Shown here piece by piece: positions 25,201 through 38,882 of a stretch of DNA of 64,000 nucleotides. The stretch lies in contig CAJJDO010000063.1 in assembly GCA_905183005.1 (NCBI GenBank), positions 309,448 through 373,447 of the forward strand, in the 5' to 3' direction. The stretch's first letter is position 1; every line of letters starts with the position of its first letter. The translations under genes and the position numbers were made by a program. Under the pieces are notes generated by a model. It had not been told where the DNA came from. It saw only the letters and a program-made list of their open reading frames with translations, and did no database searches. Source of the DNA: Paramecium pentaurelia (lineage: Eukaryota; Ciliophora; Oligohymenophorea; Peniculida; Parameciidae).

Positions 25201-28200
25201 AATAAGCTTAATAAGAATTACAATAGATTATATTGAAAATTAGTAAAATTGAGTAATAAAATAAATTATAGAATTATCAAGAATCAAACTTAATTATATA
25301 ATTTAATAATATCTTTAATTACGATAACTTTTATATAATATATTTAAGATTTGTTGAATTAATTGCAAAATTTAACAAAAGAAATTTTTAACAATTAAAT
25401 AAAAATATCTAGGAAATAAAACAAAAACTTGCATCATTAAAAGAAGAGTAACAAAAAGAAAGATTAAAATTACTAATAGATTTGAAATAATAAGAAAATT
25501 AGATTATTATGTAAACTATTACCATTGAATTATTTTGGAGGGAAGTAATTTAGGGCAATAGTTCCTTTAAAAATAATCCAGTAACTACAGTATGTAATTT
25601 GATTAAGAAAGGAGAGCCTTTTGAATTTTTAAATGGTGACGATTTTAGCATAGATTTCAATTTTTTCCATGAATTACGAGAGTAACTATTAAATAATGAA
25701 AATAATAAAATTTTATTTTTGAGTATTTTAGGCCCTTAAAGTTCAGGAAAGTCTACCTTGTTAAATAGAATTTTTGGATGCCATTTTTTAACTAGTATGG
25801 GAAGATGCACAAAAGGATTATATATATATATGCTAAAAATATCTGATAGAGAATAATTTGGTGGATTATTTGATTATATTGTGTTATTAGATACAGAAGG
25901 ATTATAAAATCCTCATTAAAAAGATCCTGAATTCGATAAGAAAATTTCTCTTTTAATAATTTCAATAAGCGATGTTCTTATCTTTAATGTTAAAGGCGAA
26001 ATTCATTCAGCCTTTCATAATCTTATTGAATCAAGTTTTTACACTCTTGCAAAATTTTCCAATTCAAAATTTCTTAAGAAATTTGCTTGGTGTTTCAATT
26101 AAAATAGTTAGACTAATGATGATGAAAAAGATAAATTATTAAAGTAAATTGAAAGTATAGGATAAAAACTAGACTCTGAAAACATTATGGTTGTTGAAGA
26201 AGGAAAGCAAATGGATTATACTAAGTACTTAGATATAACAAAAGAAAATGTATATATACTAGGTATGGCAACCAATTCATAAGAATGGAAACCATATAAC
26301 TTACAAAAATAGAATAAATCTTAAATCTCAGAAATTAAATAAGAAATAAATCAGTAAGAATACTCAAAAAATGCCTTATCTTTTGGAGTATAAATAATAA
26401 AAAAATATATCGATAAATATAAATAATCAAAATAAAATCATCATGAAATTTTAACTTGGAATGCATTTGTTACAAAGGTTGAATAATATTGGGATATAGT
26501 CTCAAAACTACCTGATTTAGTTGAATTTTCAGATTTAAAAGAATAGAAGGATTATGAATAGATAAATAAAAGTGCTAAAAATAAAATATCAAAGGCTAAT
26601 GAGAAGTTATAGGATTTTGATAATCTCATTCTAGAAATATCAGCAAAAAGTAAAACTTATAATTCTTTATCAGATTTTGATTTATTACAAAATGAAATTA
26701 AAAAAAATTTCCTATTGTCATGTGATAATTAAAAACTGGAGATTTTAAAAGAATTATAAGGTGAGTGTTCATATCAAACTATTTCAAAAGAGATAAGAAA
26801 AAAAGTTGAAGGCAATATTGAAGAAGCGTATTCTGCAATCAGTTTAGAAGGATCCTTGATAATTTTATAAAAGATACATTAATTAAGGAGATTATTTCAA
26901 TATAATCTTGTTCCTACCAAAATTTAACAAGCTGTGACAGAAAGATTAAATGATTCTAAAGAATTACAAAATTTAAAAGAAAATTAAGATCAACTAAATT
27001 AAGAATTTGAATAACTTTGGAATTAACTTGTTTAAAGCTCAAATTATGAGATTGAAAACCTACATGCAGAATTTTAAATAAAATTATTTGACTGCTTTTT
27101 GAAATATTAAACCTAATTCTATTGTAAATAAGATGATTTATAAGATATTATAGATTATTTTATAAAAAACATAAACTAATAAGATCCTAATGCTAATAAA
27201 TAGAAAGAAATAAAAGAAATTTGTAAGAAATTCAATTAAGATATGAAAAATAATTCTTTTTATCATCTTAATAAATAGAGTAAGTAAGAATATCAATTTA
27301 TCTTTGATGAAGAAATTTAAAAAAGACTTGAAAATATGCCATAAAATCCTATTATAAACCCAATGGATTATTTAGAAGCGATAACCGTTTATTATTGTTT
27401 AGAAAAAAAAGAAATTGTACATAGCATAAAAAATAATTTAAAGTAAGAATTAATCTAAATACTAAAAGAGGAAAAAGGTTAAAAATAAAAATAACAAGAT
27501 TTTTAAGAATTATTCACATCTTTGAAATAATTACCTATATAATTTGATGATAGAATGGAAAGAGATATTCTAAATTAAATTAATACAAATTTTGATACTT
27601 TCTAAAAAACTCTTCAATCCAATAACATTTTGTAAAGGGTTCAGCCATCTTAAGGTTAATATCAAAAATCTTAACTTAATCAAGTGTAATCTAGAAGTAC
27701 TTAAAATAATCCCTTATCCAGCTCTCAACAATAGGTAGAACCTAGCACATCTAATATTGATAATCTAATAAATTCAATATAAATATCACAATCGCCCTCC
27801 CAACAAATAATTAAATCCATTAAATATTACATCCTGAAAAAATTTCCTGATTTACAAAAATTTCAATCTATAAATGATATCGATATAAAGCTATAAGATA
27901 ATTTATTCGTCTTTAATGTTCAAAAGTAAATCAATTATAAAAAAAGTTAAAAACTTAATTATGAAAACTTTTTTGATTATGTTATTAATAAAAACACAAA
28001 TAAATCCAATTAACAAAATTTTTACTAGAAATTTCCATCTTAATTTTTAGAAATTATGAATGAAAACTAAGGATGGAATAAATTATTCGAAAATATCTAC
28101 GAGATTATACATAAATAATTTGAGGAATCGTTATATTCTAAAGATAATCAAAAATAAGATTATTCTAATGTCTTTTAAATAATTTCAATGAATGAAAATG

Positions 28201-30206
28201 TGACTCAATATAATAGATAATTAATCTAAACAATTATTAAAAAAGTGGAAAATATTCTTGAAGCAACTTCTAAATAATTAGCCTTTTTCGGAGTTGAATT
28301 TCATCCAGTAATTATTCGTAAATTGATTTTTTTCTCATTTTTTATTATATGGAGATTTATTTGTTATGATAAATTGAAAATGTATAAATAAGAATAAGAC
28401 ACATTTATGTAAAAAAAAGCTATAATGAAAAATAAATTTGTAAGTGGTCTAATGAAAACAGAATAAGAAGAAATCAACTTATTAGCAAAAGAATATCCAA
28501 AATAGATATATAATTAATGTATTATTTAGTTCTACAAAGATAATAAGAATAAAGTAAGAGATATCATTAATTCTAAATAAAAAACATCTTCTTAGATAAT
28601 TAAATAGTTAGATTAATAATTACTAATAGAAAAGATGGATAATATAATTTCTGGTTAATAAATTGAAAGCTCAATAACTGAATACCTTACAGATTAAAGG
28701 GGATTTATTAAAAAATATGTTGAGCAATTTATATAAAATCTTTAGAAAAATATAGAAAATTAGTTTTTAGTTTAATTTTATGTTGAAAATTGCTTGAATT
28801 TGATTAAAAATAATGCATCAATCTTACTAAATAAAGTTTTATAGTTATTTAAGAATAAGGACTTTGAAATTTAAGAAAATTTTGATAAATACATGAATTA
28901 AACTCTACCATTAGATTCAATTTTTAATTTTATTAGAGGTAAAGATGTTGAGAAACTTTAAAATTTTCAATATCAATAGATATTATTAGGATACTAATAT
29001 AAAATAAGTTAATATCTCTATAGAATAAACTTCAAATAATGATATTTCACTATTTTTAATGCAGCCATTCCTGATAGAATTTATATCTTAGATTTCAATT
29101 TTATCTAATGAAAGTAAAAAATTAAAAACTTCCATTGATGAATTTTAATTAAAATGGCTTTTTAAAGAATTGGACAATAATTTGAATGGTTGTGAGCATT
29201 CATGTCCAATGTGCAATAGAAAATGTGATTATTTATATTATTAAGAAAAGGATCATAAGCATAAGTGCACCAATGGACATTAATTAAGAGGTATTAATCA
29301 TTTATATCCATAAAGGAATGAATAGAATTTTAATCAGATCGTCTCCATCTCTCTTCACTTGTGAGGAAATAAATGATGAAGCAGAAATCTAAATAAAAGA
29401 AAATCTTAAATTTAAAACTTGGAGAGAAATCAAATAAATTTATAATTCTTGGAGTTTCAAGGATATTTTATCAATACAATAGGTCTAAGAAAATAAATAA
29501 AAAATGATTGATATTTGGAATGGAGGAGTAGGTTAATAAATTTGCTAATAATTATCAAAAGAATTATAATAAGAAATCATCTATTTAAAAAAACATGATC
29601 TTCCAATGCATTTGCAACATAGCTCAACTCATTATATTTTCATACTCGATGATTCTGGATCTATGTAACATCATTGGACTTCAGTTATCAAGTGTGTTAA
29701 ATCACAACTTGAACAAATAAGTAAGAAAGAAAATGTTAAAGTCAGTGTGGTTATATTTAATAAAGATGCAAGAATTGTTGTAAATTGTTAAACAGTAAAA
29801 TTTGAAGAATAGCTAAAATTACTTATTTTTTAAAATGGTCCTGATACCAAATTTGGGCCTCCATTTAAGTTAACATTAGATCTTATAAAATAAAATTCTG
29901 AATTCAATTAGTATTTATATTTATTTATCTTTAAGATCAGTCATTCTTTTTTATACTGATGGACAAGCTGAATATCCAAAATAAGAAATTGAATCGTTTG
30001 CCAAATTATCAAAATCTATAAAAGATAAAATTTACTTTTTAGCATGTTCCTAACCTGAGAAATCTTTATCATTAGAAATGATTCTTAATTTTTGTCAAAA
30101 TGAATTTACATATGCAGAATGGAGGGATAAAATTTAACCATCTAATATTGATATTAATTGGACAGAAATGATATCTAACACACATCTGGAAAAATATAAA
30201 GCGTGA
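22237..30206 (+). CDS. Giant VLIG/URGCP-like GTPase with C-terminal Cys/His finger and vWA domain
   Basis: The gene encodes about 2634 residues from ATG at 22237 to TGA at 30204. The N-terminal 1150 residues are helical. Near residue 1166 is a large-GTPase domain: P-loop LGPQSSGKSTLLNRIFGCHF, then GRCTKGLYIYMLKI, then VLLDTEGL, the pattern of VLIG/URGCP proteins, related to GBPs. Over 1000 helical residues follow. Near residue 2310 is CEHSCPMCNRKCDY...HKHKCTNGHQLRG, a Cys/His finger, then a vWA domain with MIDAS start FILDDSGSM and FYTDGQAEYP. Introns at 29291-29315 and 29911-29935 are clear. Two oddities: the frame needs one extra base at the A run 22696-22700, and a 16-nt GT...AG segment at 29008-29023 must be removed. 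The two shifts cancel overall. Animal relatives are interferon-inducible; the ciliate role is unknown. Confidence 0.88.
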
Positions 30207-30817
30207 TATTTTTATAAAAAGTATAAATATAAAAATTTTTAATTTGTAATCTTTATAATTACTTAATTGATCTCCTCATCCTTTAATTATTTATTAAAAG
30301 ACTTTTTCCAATTCTATTTATATTTTGAATCAAAATAAGTTTAACATAGAGTTTTATAAATTATTATTATAAAAAAATAATTGATCAATTTGTGATCTTA
30401 AATTTATAAAATATTAAAATTTTCAGAAGTTTTCCTTAAGTTGATTTATTGTTAAAATTGTAGTTCGATTCCTCTCAGTTATTTATATAAAAACTACCAC
30501 CTATTGAAACTAGTAGTGGATTCGTATAATTTTAATTGAATTTAATTATCTTATATAATTCAAAATTTTGAATAGTTAAAATAGAATTGAAGGTAGAATT
30601 AAATTTATATTGATTTATATTTTTTAATTTTATCGCTAATTAAAATATTAGATTAAAGTTAAATAGTGAAAAATAATTATAGACAGAAATATATTATAAA
30701 ATTAAATCTCTTTTTGGTTTTAAAGTATTTAATATATTAATATATATTATTCTATTAAGAAAATGAGAATAATGATTATTTAATTTTTCCATAAAATCAA
30801 TTATTTTTTAATAATTA
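30207..30817. other. Intergenic between convergent genes, nothing recognised
   Basis: The 611 bp contain only AT-rich sequence. A string near 30463 (GTTCGATTCC) resembles a tRNA T-loop, but no acceptor, D or anticodon stem can be built around it. Confidence 0.5.
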
Positions 30818-33800
30818 TCAAAATAAAACTATTTAAAAATATGATTAATATTTTTTAATATTTGAACAATTAACAGTTTTTTGAATAGTTTCATTTTTCT
30901 GCGATTAGTTAATTGTATTAGTTTTAATAAAATATTTTAAAAATTTTTTTTTGATCTTTTTGAATATAAAATAAAAGTGAAGAATCAATTCAATTGTTAA
31001 AGAGCATAATTCAACAAAAATTGCTAGTAAGACCAAGGATATTATTAACCAACCAAAAACATCTTTGTTCTTATCTATAAATTTAATGTTTTTTTGATCA
31101 TTAATTGCAAATACAATTACTATAAAAAAAATTGAACTTATACTAAGATTTGAAATCATATTCAAATAAAAAATTTTTTTTTTTTTCATATGGATTTTAA
31201 TAAAGTAAAAAAACTACTCCTAATGAACTAGATCCAAAACATAAAGTTGTTTAGACAATAGGAGTATTATAATAATTAACCATTTAAAAAATATAAAGAA
31301 TTTTACCTATTGATCCAAAAAATTAATAATAAAATCCATATTAATTTTTAGTATTAAGATTTTAATAAAATAATAAAAACTTCTTTTCTTTAATTTATAC
31401 ATTCCTTACTAATCTGAGAATTATTAATTATTAGCTAAAATTTAATGAATATTAAGTATATTGTATTATTAATACAATTAAAATATAATAATGCTTATAG
31501 TTGTGAAAGCAAAAAACTAGTTTAAACTAACAATAATGTTTGAAGAATTCGTTGAAAATGATAATTAAAGTAGAATTGCAAGAGTTTAATAAAATTTTAG
31601 AATTTTGATCATTTTATTAGAAAAAATAATATAAAAAACATATCATTTAAAATAAGAATAAAATAATTTAGAATTTCTTCTCTAATGTCAAGTTAGCATA
31701 AGGAAATAGTTTATTTTATTCTACTTTTAAATGAAATAAGAATGGATTTTAATATTCTTGTAATGGATTTCATTTAAGGATTTTAATATATTTATTTTTG
31801 ATCTTATTTGATTTAATCTTATTTGATTTTTTTGATTTAAATATTAAAAATGCTAAAATGTTTGGCTTTAATTATTATTTTTTTTGAAGAATTTCCTTTA
31901 GAAATGAAAATATCAAATAGTAGTTAATGAAATAAAGAATGATAGCTGAAAGTATAAATATAAATGGAATTTGAATATTGTTAAAGAATAATGGATCAAT
32001 TCCTTTGTTTTTAAATTTGATTGGGAGCTTCAAAATAGTAATTACAATCAGGTTAATTCAATTCTTGATAAGTTGGAAAACTAATGAAAGATGACCAGTC
32101 ACAATTTAATAAAAATATTTCTAAATTAAAAGGATAATTGACATGAAGAAAGTAAAAATTATTGATCCAACTTAATATCTCCAATACCGCCCATTAATAT
32201 TCAAAAAGATTAGTAACAATAGAAATTGGTATTAAAATAAGAAAGATAAAATTAAAGGATAATTAAACAGTTTTTATTTAATCTTTTAATATTACTTCAT
32301 CTTCGCTTAAAACAATATATTAATTTGGATCTATATCAAAATGAAATACTAAACTATCTTATTCATAAAGCATCCTATTGGTGACTTTGGAATATTATAT
32401 TTTCACATGAATTGTATTGAATTTAAAACAGACTTCATGAAATGAAATTATAATTTACAAGTTAAGCCATCAACTTGTTTGGAAGTATCAGTGTAAAATT
32501 ATGATTCAATATTTTCTATAATAACATTTGTATTGTTGCATAGAAGTATAATATGTTCTGAAATATTAATTAGATTTAAATCATATGTATTCTTATCAAA
32601 TACATAATAACTCTTAATTTATTTAAGATCCTCATTAAAATATTCTAAATAACATTAAGAGTCACAGCCATCACCATCATTTTAGTTATGATCATCACAT
32701 TATTCATAAAATTACACTTAAATTCCATCTCCACAAATTGATATACATTATTTAGATTTAATATCTGCAATTAGACCAGGAGTAGATTCACAAAAATTAC
32801 AATCATTTCTAAAACAAGAAGTACATACACATATTGGATTATTTATTGCAAGTAATGCAATTTGTATCACATTAAAAACATTTATCTTCAATTGGATAAG
32901 AACCATCTATGCATGAGAGACATAATAATGATATATTATTGAATGTTGTGCATTTAGTGCATTAATATATCACAAGTACGAAAAATAGAAAAGTTTAATT
33001 ATCCAAAAATGTATCCTTTCTAAATTTTACAATTTATACATCCTTAATCTTCTTTAATGTCACATTCTTCTTCTATTAAATTAAGTAATCCATCTCCACA
33101 AATTGAAATACAAACATCATTTTCTAGAAAACCATCTTAACATTTAAAAATTTGCCTAAATGGCTTACTGAACAATGTTACTTTGATAATTCTATTGTAT
33201 CATCGCATAGTTAATATTAAATTAATTTACAATTTGAACAACCACCATAATTATTCAAATTACCATCATCACATTATTCATTACCTTATAAAATAGAGTC
33301 TACACAATATGTTTCACATAAGTTTTTTATTTAATTTAAATAAAAACCTTATGCACATTACAAACAATAATCATTGATGCAAATATTACAATATAAAATG
33401 CAAGAGAATTGTATTATATTAAAATCAGATGATAAATTATAATCTACTCTTGTAATATATATATCAAAAGGATGTATTATTATCTATGATTCTAAACATT
33501 CCCCTCTAATACAAACTTCACAATTTTCTTAAGATAAATATTTACAATGTGCTATAATATTTCCCTGAAATTATATTTAAAGTTAAATAACAGTTATTAA
33601 ATTTATGGAGCATTTTTGCATATTTATAACAACATTTTCCATCTAACCAAAAACAATATTGGTTTTTTTTAATTTTAGACGCAGTATATTTCTAATATTA
33701 ATCCTAACAATTATTTCCTTCCTCAACACATTTTCCTCCAATCAAAGCTGTACATTTTGAAATTTGAGCTATACATTAAGAATCAGAGTTAAATATTTAT

Positions 33801-36800
33801 GGTAATTTCGAATATTCATCTGCAACCTAACATTTTGCTTATTACTTTTAATTTATATAAAATTATAATCAAACATGAGGATATATTATTTTTTGTTATA
33901 TTATTCTTATTTAATCATTCAATAAGAATAAGAATAATAATACCTGTTTATGACTGAACTTCTCTTTTTTATATTCTTGCAAAACATTCTTTAAGATCTA
34001 ATAGAAAAATGATTTCTGAAATATTTAATATCAATAGATATGTTGATAATATAGGGTAAAATAATATTAATAATTATTGAATAAAATGAATTTTTCAATA
34101 ATAATTTCAAAGTCCAATTTCTGTATTGATATAACCAATATTTCTCATTCTATATATTTAACAAAAATATAAAAGCATATCAATTAGAAAATTATAATGT
34201 TCATTAATGAATAAATCCATTTTCTTGAAGATTATCTAATTTAGGAAGCATATAAGCAATCTCATAAGATCCATTTGAAAATCATTCTTGCATATAATAT
34301 TCGCATAGAAAGTATTTCAATTTAGAACAAGTACAATATCATCAGATAAATAAGCTGAGATTGTCGTGATAAAACTAAAATAATTTCTAAAACAATTTAT
34401 ATACATACAATGATCCAAAAACTTCAGTATTCAAGGATAAGAGTGATAAGGACGTAAATTTAATTGTCTATTATTTGCAAAATCAAAATTTAAACACAAA
34501 GCATATGATCCACATTTAAGAAGAAACCTTTTCTTTAAGATATTGAGTTTTACTGAAATATAATTATTGAGTAATTAATGATGTATAAAATAATAACTAA
34601 TCATATCTAAACTAGAATGATAGAGACTTACTCATGAAAATTTGCATAATCACTAAGTAACTGAATGCTGTTATTTAAGGGGTTGATTAAATAGAATTAA
34701 ATGAATTAATATCAATTGTACACACATTTTAATAATTTGGATTATAAGAGTCTAAAATAAAATTAAGGGAGGCTATATTACTAATTTTAAATATATTAGT
34801 AAATTTATAAGGAATTTAAGATAAGTTTTGATCTGAAATATTTCCAAAAGAGTCGAAAGAAAAACTTAAGCAATATTATGCCGTGTCGTTTTTACATATA
34901 AAAGATAACATTAAATTATTAGATATTGATTTCAAGTCTCATTGAAATTCAATTTAAAATAATTTTAAGGTTAAAGAAATGCAAAACACTAATTGAAAGT
35001 TTAGAGCACATAGTTGTTTTACAGAACAAAAAATTTATTATTTACTGCAGTTACTAATGTGCAATTATGCATACATTATTTGAAAAGTGTAGTAAATCAG
35101 ATTAATCAAGGTTATCAATATCAGACCTATTAGGAAAATAACAAAGACTTGCCTGCCTATCAAGGATTATAACCATAGTAATTATAAAAGTTCGATCAGT
35201 TAAATTTAAATCTTACATTAAAAAATTTTTCGTTATTTTAGTTTTAGAGATTATAATTAGAAAATTAATTTTCATTATTTATTTAATTTAGTTAAATTAA
35301 GTAGTTAAATTTAACAAAGTATTAACAGTATAATTATAAATCATTTATGGGTAAGAGCGTTCAAATTTTTAAGATTAATTTACTTGAAGTTTACAACTTT
35401 TTTTTCTTAATAATGAATTGATCTAGTTTTCAAAATACAAAAAGATTATATAGACCATTAAGCAATGCAAATCAATTTCGATGATAAATTGAGTTTATAA
35501 TATAAGCTTGGATGTTAAGGTAATAAAGGATTGTAAATATAAATAGTTTAATTTGAAATTGAACATAAAAAACAAGGTATCTGCTAGTATTTAACGATAT
35601 CTTATACAATAAATTGGTCAGATTTTTTATAAAAAATATTTATTTTAAATTTGTTATACTCCAAACTTAGAAACAAAGATCAAGCCCTTAATTGCAAATA
35701 TAAGATAACATTAATTATTGATTAACAATGTTGATATATTTAATTTAGAATTTAACATCTATGATTGAATTTGAAATTAGTGTATTATTTTAAAAGATAG
35801 ACAGAATTATTATGACATTATTAATATTATTGATAAATAAACATTAACATAATTACTATGTATTTATAGCTATTTAAATAGGATTAAATTTTAGCTTATT
35901 GTCAGTATAAAATAATTTATTAATCATTTTTTCGTTATTGATTAATAAAGCAGTAAAATTAGTCACTATTAAATTTTTTTCATATATACAAAGTTATCAA
36001 ATTATTACAAGTTATGAAAAATTAATAAAATTATTATTTAAAATTAAACTCTGAGGAGGAGTAATAAATGGATTGTAAAATGTTTATTATTAATATTAAT
36101 AAAGTTAGATTGTATCATTATCACTAAGTCCTATTATAAATACTTAATAATTGTTTAAAGCACCTTATAATTACTGAGCCTAAATATTAATAGGTATATA
36201 TTCATAATTTTTTTTATAAGAATTATCATTTATTAATAATTAACCAATTTATATTTATTCGTTTTTAACTCCAATAAAATATGAAAATCCATCATCTTCG
36301 TTGAATAATTAGGCCAAGGAAAATTATTGATTTGTAAATTCAAATCTTTTCTATAATTTTGTTTAATTAAACTATCCAAATTATTTATTATCTGTATTCA
36401 CAGCATATTTCAGCAACTTGCCTGTATAGCCTACAAAGATTGATTCATCTTTTCCATAGCTGGTAATATATCTCTACTGAAGGAAATTTTTATTTTACAT
36501 AATAATAAATTTGAAAACATCATTTATACTTATGTATTTGTATCATACTAATTTAGAATTGTCATAGACATAAATATTTTAAAAACACAGGTGAAAGTCA
36601 GATTATATAATTCAGCATAAATTTTAATATCATAAGTATTTCCTTAAACTTATTAATCTGTTAAATTTATTATAATTAGGGTATTTTCAATTAATATACA
36701 ATAATTTATGTGTTAAATGTAAATAAAAGTAAAATATTATACTTGTATTATAGATAGTTATCATAAGTATTAAATATATTTAAGTGTTTTTATCAATTGC

Positions 36801-37401
36801 AATATAGCCAATAGAGGTCATGATATTGTTAATATAGTGTAAGATACATTTATGATTAAATTAGTTCGAATTCATTATCCAAAAAGACTAAATCAATTTT
36901 ATTGTTGATGATAAATATTGTATATTGATATTCAAAAAGAATGTTATTTTAACATCCTAAGTATTCATTTGTTGCTATTCTTCCATTTTTAGGATAGAAA
37001 TTAATCAATAATAAATCGCATTAAGAATAAGCTTAATAATCATAATAAACTTGAAAATTATCAGCTTCTGCTTCTTTTTACAAATAAAATGGATATGTTT
37101 ATTCTAAAGTATAATTCTAACTAATGATAAAGTATGATATTTATTTTTTGTAAAGTATATATATATGGGTTTTCTCTTAATGGAATACAAATCTATATAA
37201 ATTAATTTTAGTATGATGTTAAATTTATAAACTGAGATGAGAATAATGTTTTAATGGATAAATAGTGATGATATTATGCAAAATATTAAATAATGTGTTC
37301 ATAGGATATTCTAAATACTTTCCATTCGTTAGATATAATGTATAATCTTCGTATTTCCATAAGAAACTTTGAACAATAAGGATTAAAGTGAAAAATATCA
37401 T
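30818..37401 (-). pseudogene. Broken gene for a large cysteine-rich, multi-TM surface protein
   Basis: The reading starts at ATG 37401 with a signal-like MIFFTLILIVQSFLW and ends at TGA 30818. In order it shows a large extracellular part, then Cys-rich modules including repeats of the DUF4215 type (CGDGLLNLIEEECD; EQCDDGNLNNYGGCSNC; CGDGIQVQFYEQCDD) and furin-like CxxC segments. A C-terminal region follows with several hydrophobic segments (FNFIFLILIPISIV, WAVLEILSWINNFYFLHVNY, FGWLIISLVLLAIFVE) typical of large ciliate surface proteins. One real-looking intron (GTAACATT...TTTAG) lies near 33165-33200. At least four one-base shifts are needed elsewhere, for example at T run 33613-33617, A run 32981-32985 and near 32837-32846, plus one near 36.8 kb. 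That density points to decay, although sequencing error cannot be excluded. Confidence 0.6.
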
Positions 37402-38408
37402 CTTCTATGATTATTATTATGAAAATTCTAAAAGAAAAATATTATGGACTTATAAAAACATGACCAAAATTTCCTCAAAATTCTCAGCCAATACTACTTA
37501 CAATTTGTTAGATTTAATAATAAATGCTGAAATCCAAAATACATGAAAATTGAGTATTGTGATTTTTAACAATTTTTCACTAATAAAAATTGTTTCTTAT
37601 TTATGAAATCCATTTAAATATACTGAAATGGACGAATTGCGAGTTATAACCTTAAAGTCTTAAAGCAAAGTAGTGTAAATGGGTAGGACAAAAATAAAAT
37701 CTGATTTTCTAAAATAGATTTCATAAGAGCCAAATAGTTTACTTAGCAAAGTATGAAATCTTTAGCAGAAATTCTTGACGATATGAGAAAGGGAAACCTT
37801 AGAGATCATTAATGGCTTTCATCAATAACATTATCTATTGATGAAGTCATTAAGCTGTCTTAATATTAATTGCTTTATTTATTTCACTAATTCCTTTATC
37901 TACTTAATTAATTACAAAAAATCTCTCCCTAAACCTAAATAATTAGTATTTTCTGGAAATACAATTTAGTTTTCTTTAAAATATTCAAATATAATTATAA
38001 AATTAACTCTAACTGTTTGATTATAATCATAATTCTATTATAAAAAATAAATTTAGATCTTTCAAAAAATTTACTAGAATCAATCTTTGTAGATTTAGGT
38101 AAAATTAGATGCAAAAGTAAATTATATGAGGTGCTTTAAAATACTGTAATTCTTATAAAATATAAAGTAAAATTTAGAGAAATCAATAAATAGCTTTAAA
38201 GATATGAAGTTATTGGTTTTAAGTAGTATCAACAATAATCTTTATTCTTATTTTAGTACTTTATTAAAAAAAAAACATGAAGTTCAGGGTTATAGGAATT
38301 TAGGAAATAGCATCATATTCTTATTACTAATTAAAGTTGATTGGTATTTATATTCATTAAATATTAATAATTAAATGTTTATTACCTAATGAACTATATT
38401 TTATATTT
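37402..38408. other. No gene seen; contains a stem-loop
   Basis: About 1 kb upstream of the broken surface-protein gene. Apart from the inverted repeat at 37809-37853 I see no coding frame with convincing composition and no RNA gene. Confidence 0.45.
37809..37853. repeat. Inverted repeat / stem-loop
   Basis: The arms 37809-37827 (TTAATGGCTTTCATCAATA) and 37836-37853 (TATTGATGAAGTCATTAA) pair over about 18 bp with one bulge and one mismatch around an 8-base loop. It lies in non-coding sequence. It could be a terminator-like or small-RNA hairpin, or a remnant of a mobile element; no target duplication or coding partner is visible. Confidence 0.6.
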
Positions 38409-38882
38409 TCAACATAAATTCACAATAAATTTTGATTTACATAAGGTCATAAAAAATAACTATTTATGCAAGTTCTATTATTTTATAGAATTTTTTGAAG
38501 TTAAAAATTTCATTTAATCTATTCTGTGAATATATTAAATTAATAAATTTTAAGAAATCTTCTGTTTTATTAATCTATTTATTTATCCTTGATTTTAAAT
38601 ACAAGTGTCAATGATAATTTTATCGCCTCTATGAAATATACAATTTTGATATCTCTTAAATATCAACATACCAGCTCTTTTTTTAGACTTTATATTTATG
38701 AACTTTAACTTTTTTGATTCTATCATAATATCACTTTTAATGATACTACCTAATGTTATTAACCAAAGTAAATAATATCGTATATTATTCTTAATTTTCT
38801 TTTTATTTATTTTATTATTCTTAGGAATTTTTTGTATACCCATCAATTTAGAAGGTAATTCTACTTTTTTTATTTAATTCAT
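38409..38882 (-). CDS. Hypothetical basic protein
   Basis: ATG at 38882 (MNQIKKVELPSKLMGIQKIP) and a frame of 157 residues ending in TGA at 38409. It is Lys-rich, with one moderately hydrophobic segment (YYLLWLITLGSII) and a C-terminal half rich in Gln. Long TGA-free frames occur by chance in this composition, so this may not be a gene. In its favour are an even residue distribution in the first half (KRAGMLIFKRYQNCIFHRGD) and the absence of a better frame on either strand. No family is recognised. Confidence 0.3.

Noticed and set aside
30440..30500. tRNA gene suggested by a GTTCGATTCC string
   Set aside because: No complementary acceptor, D or anticodon stems can be formed around it.
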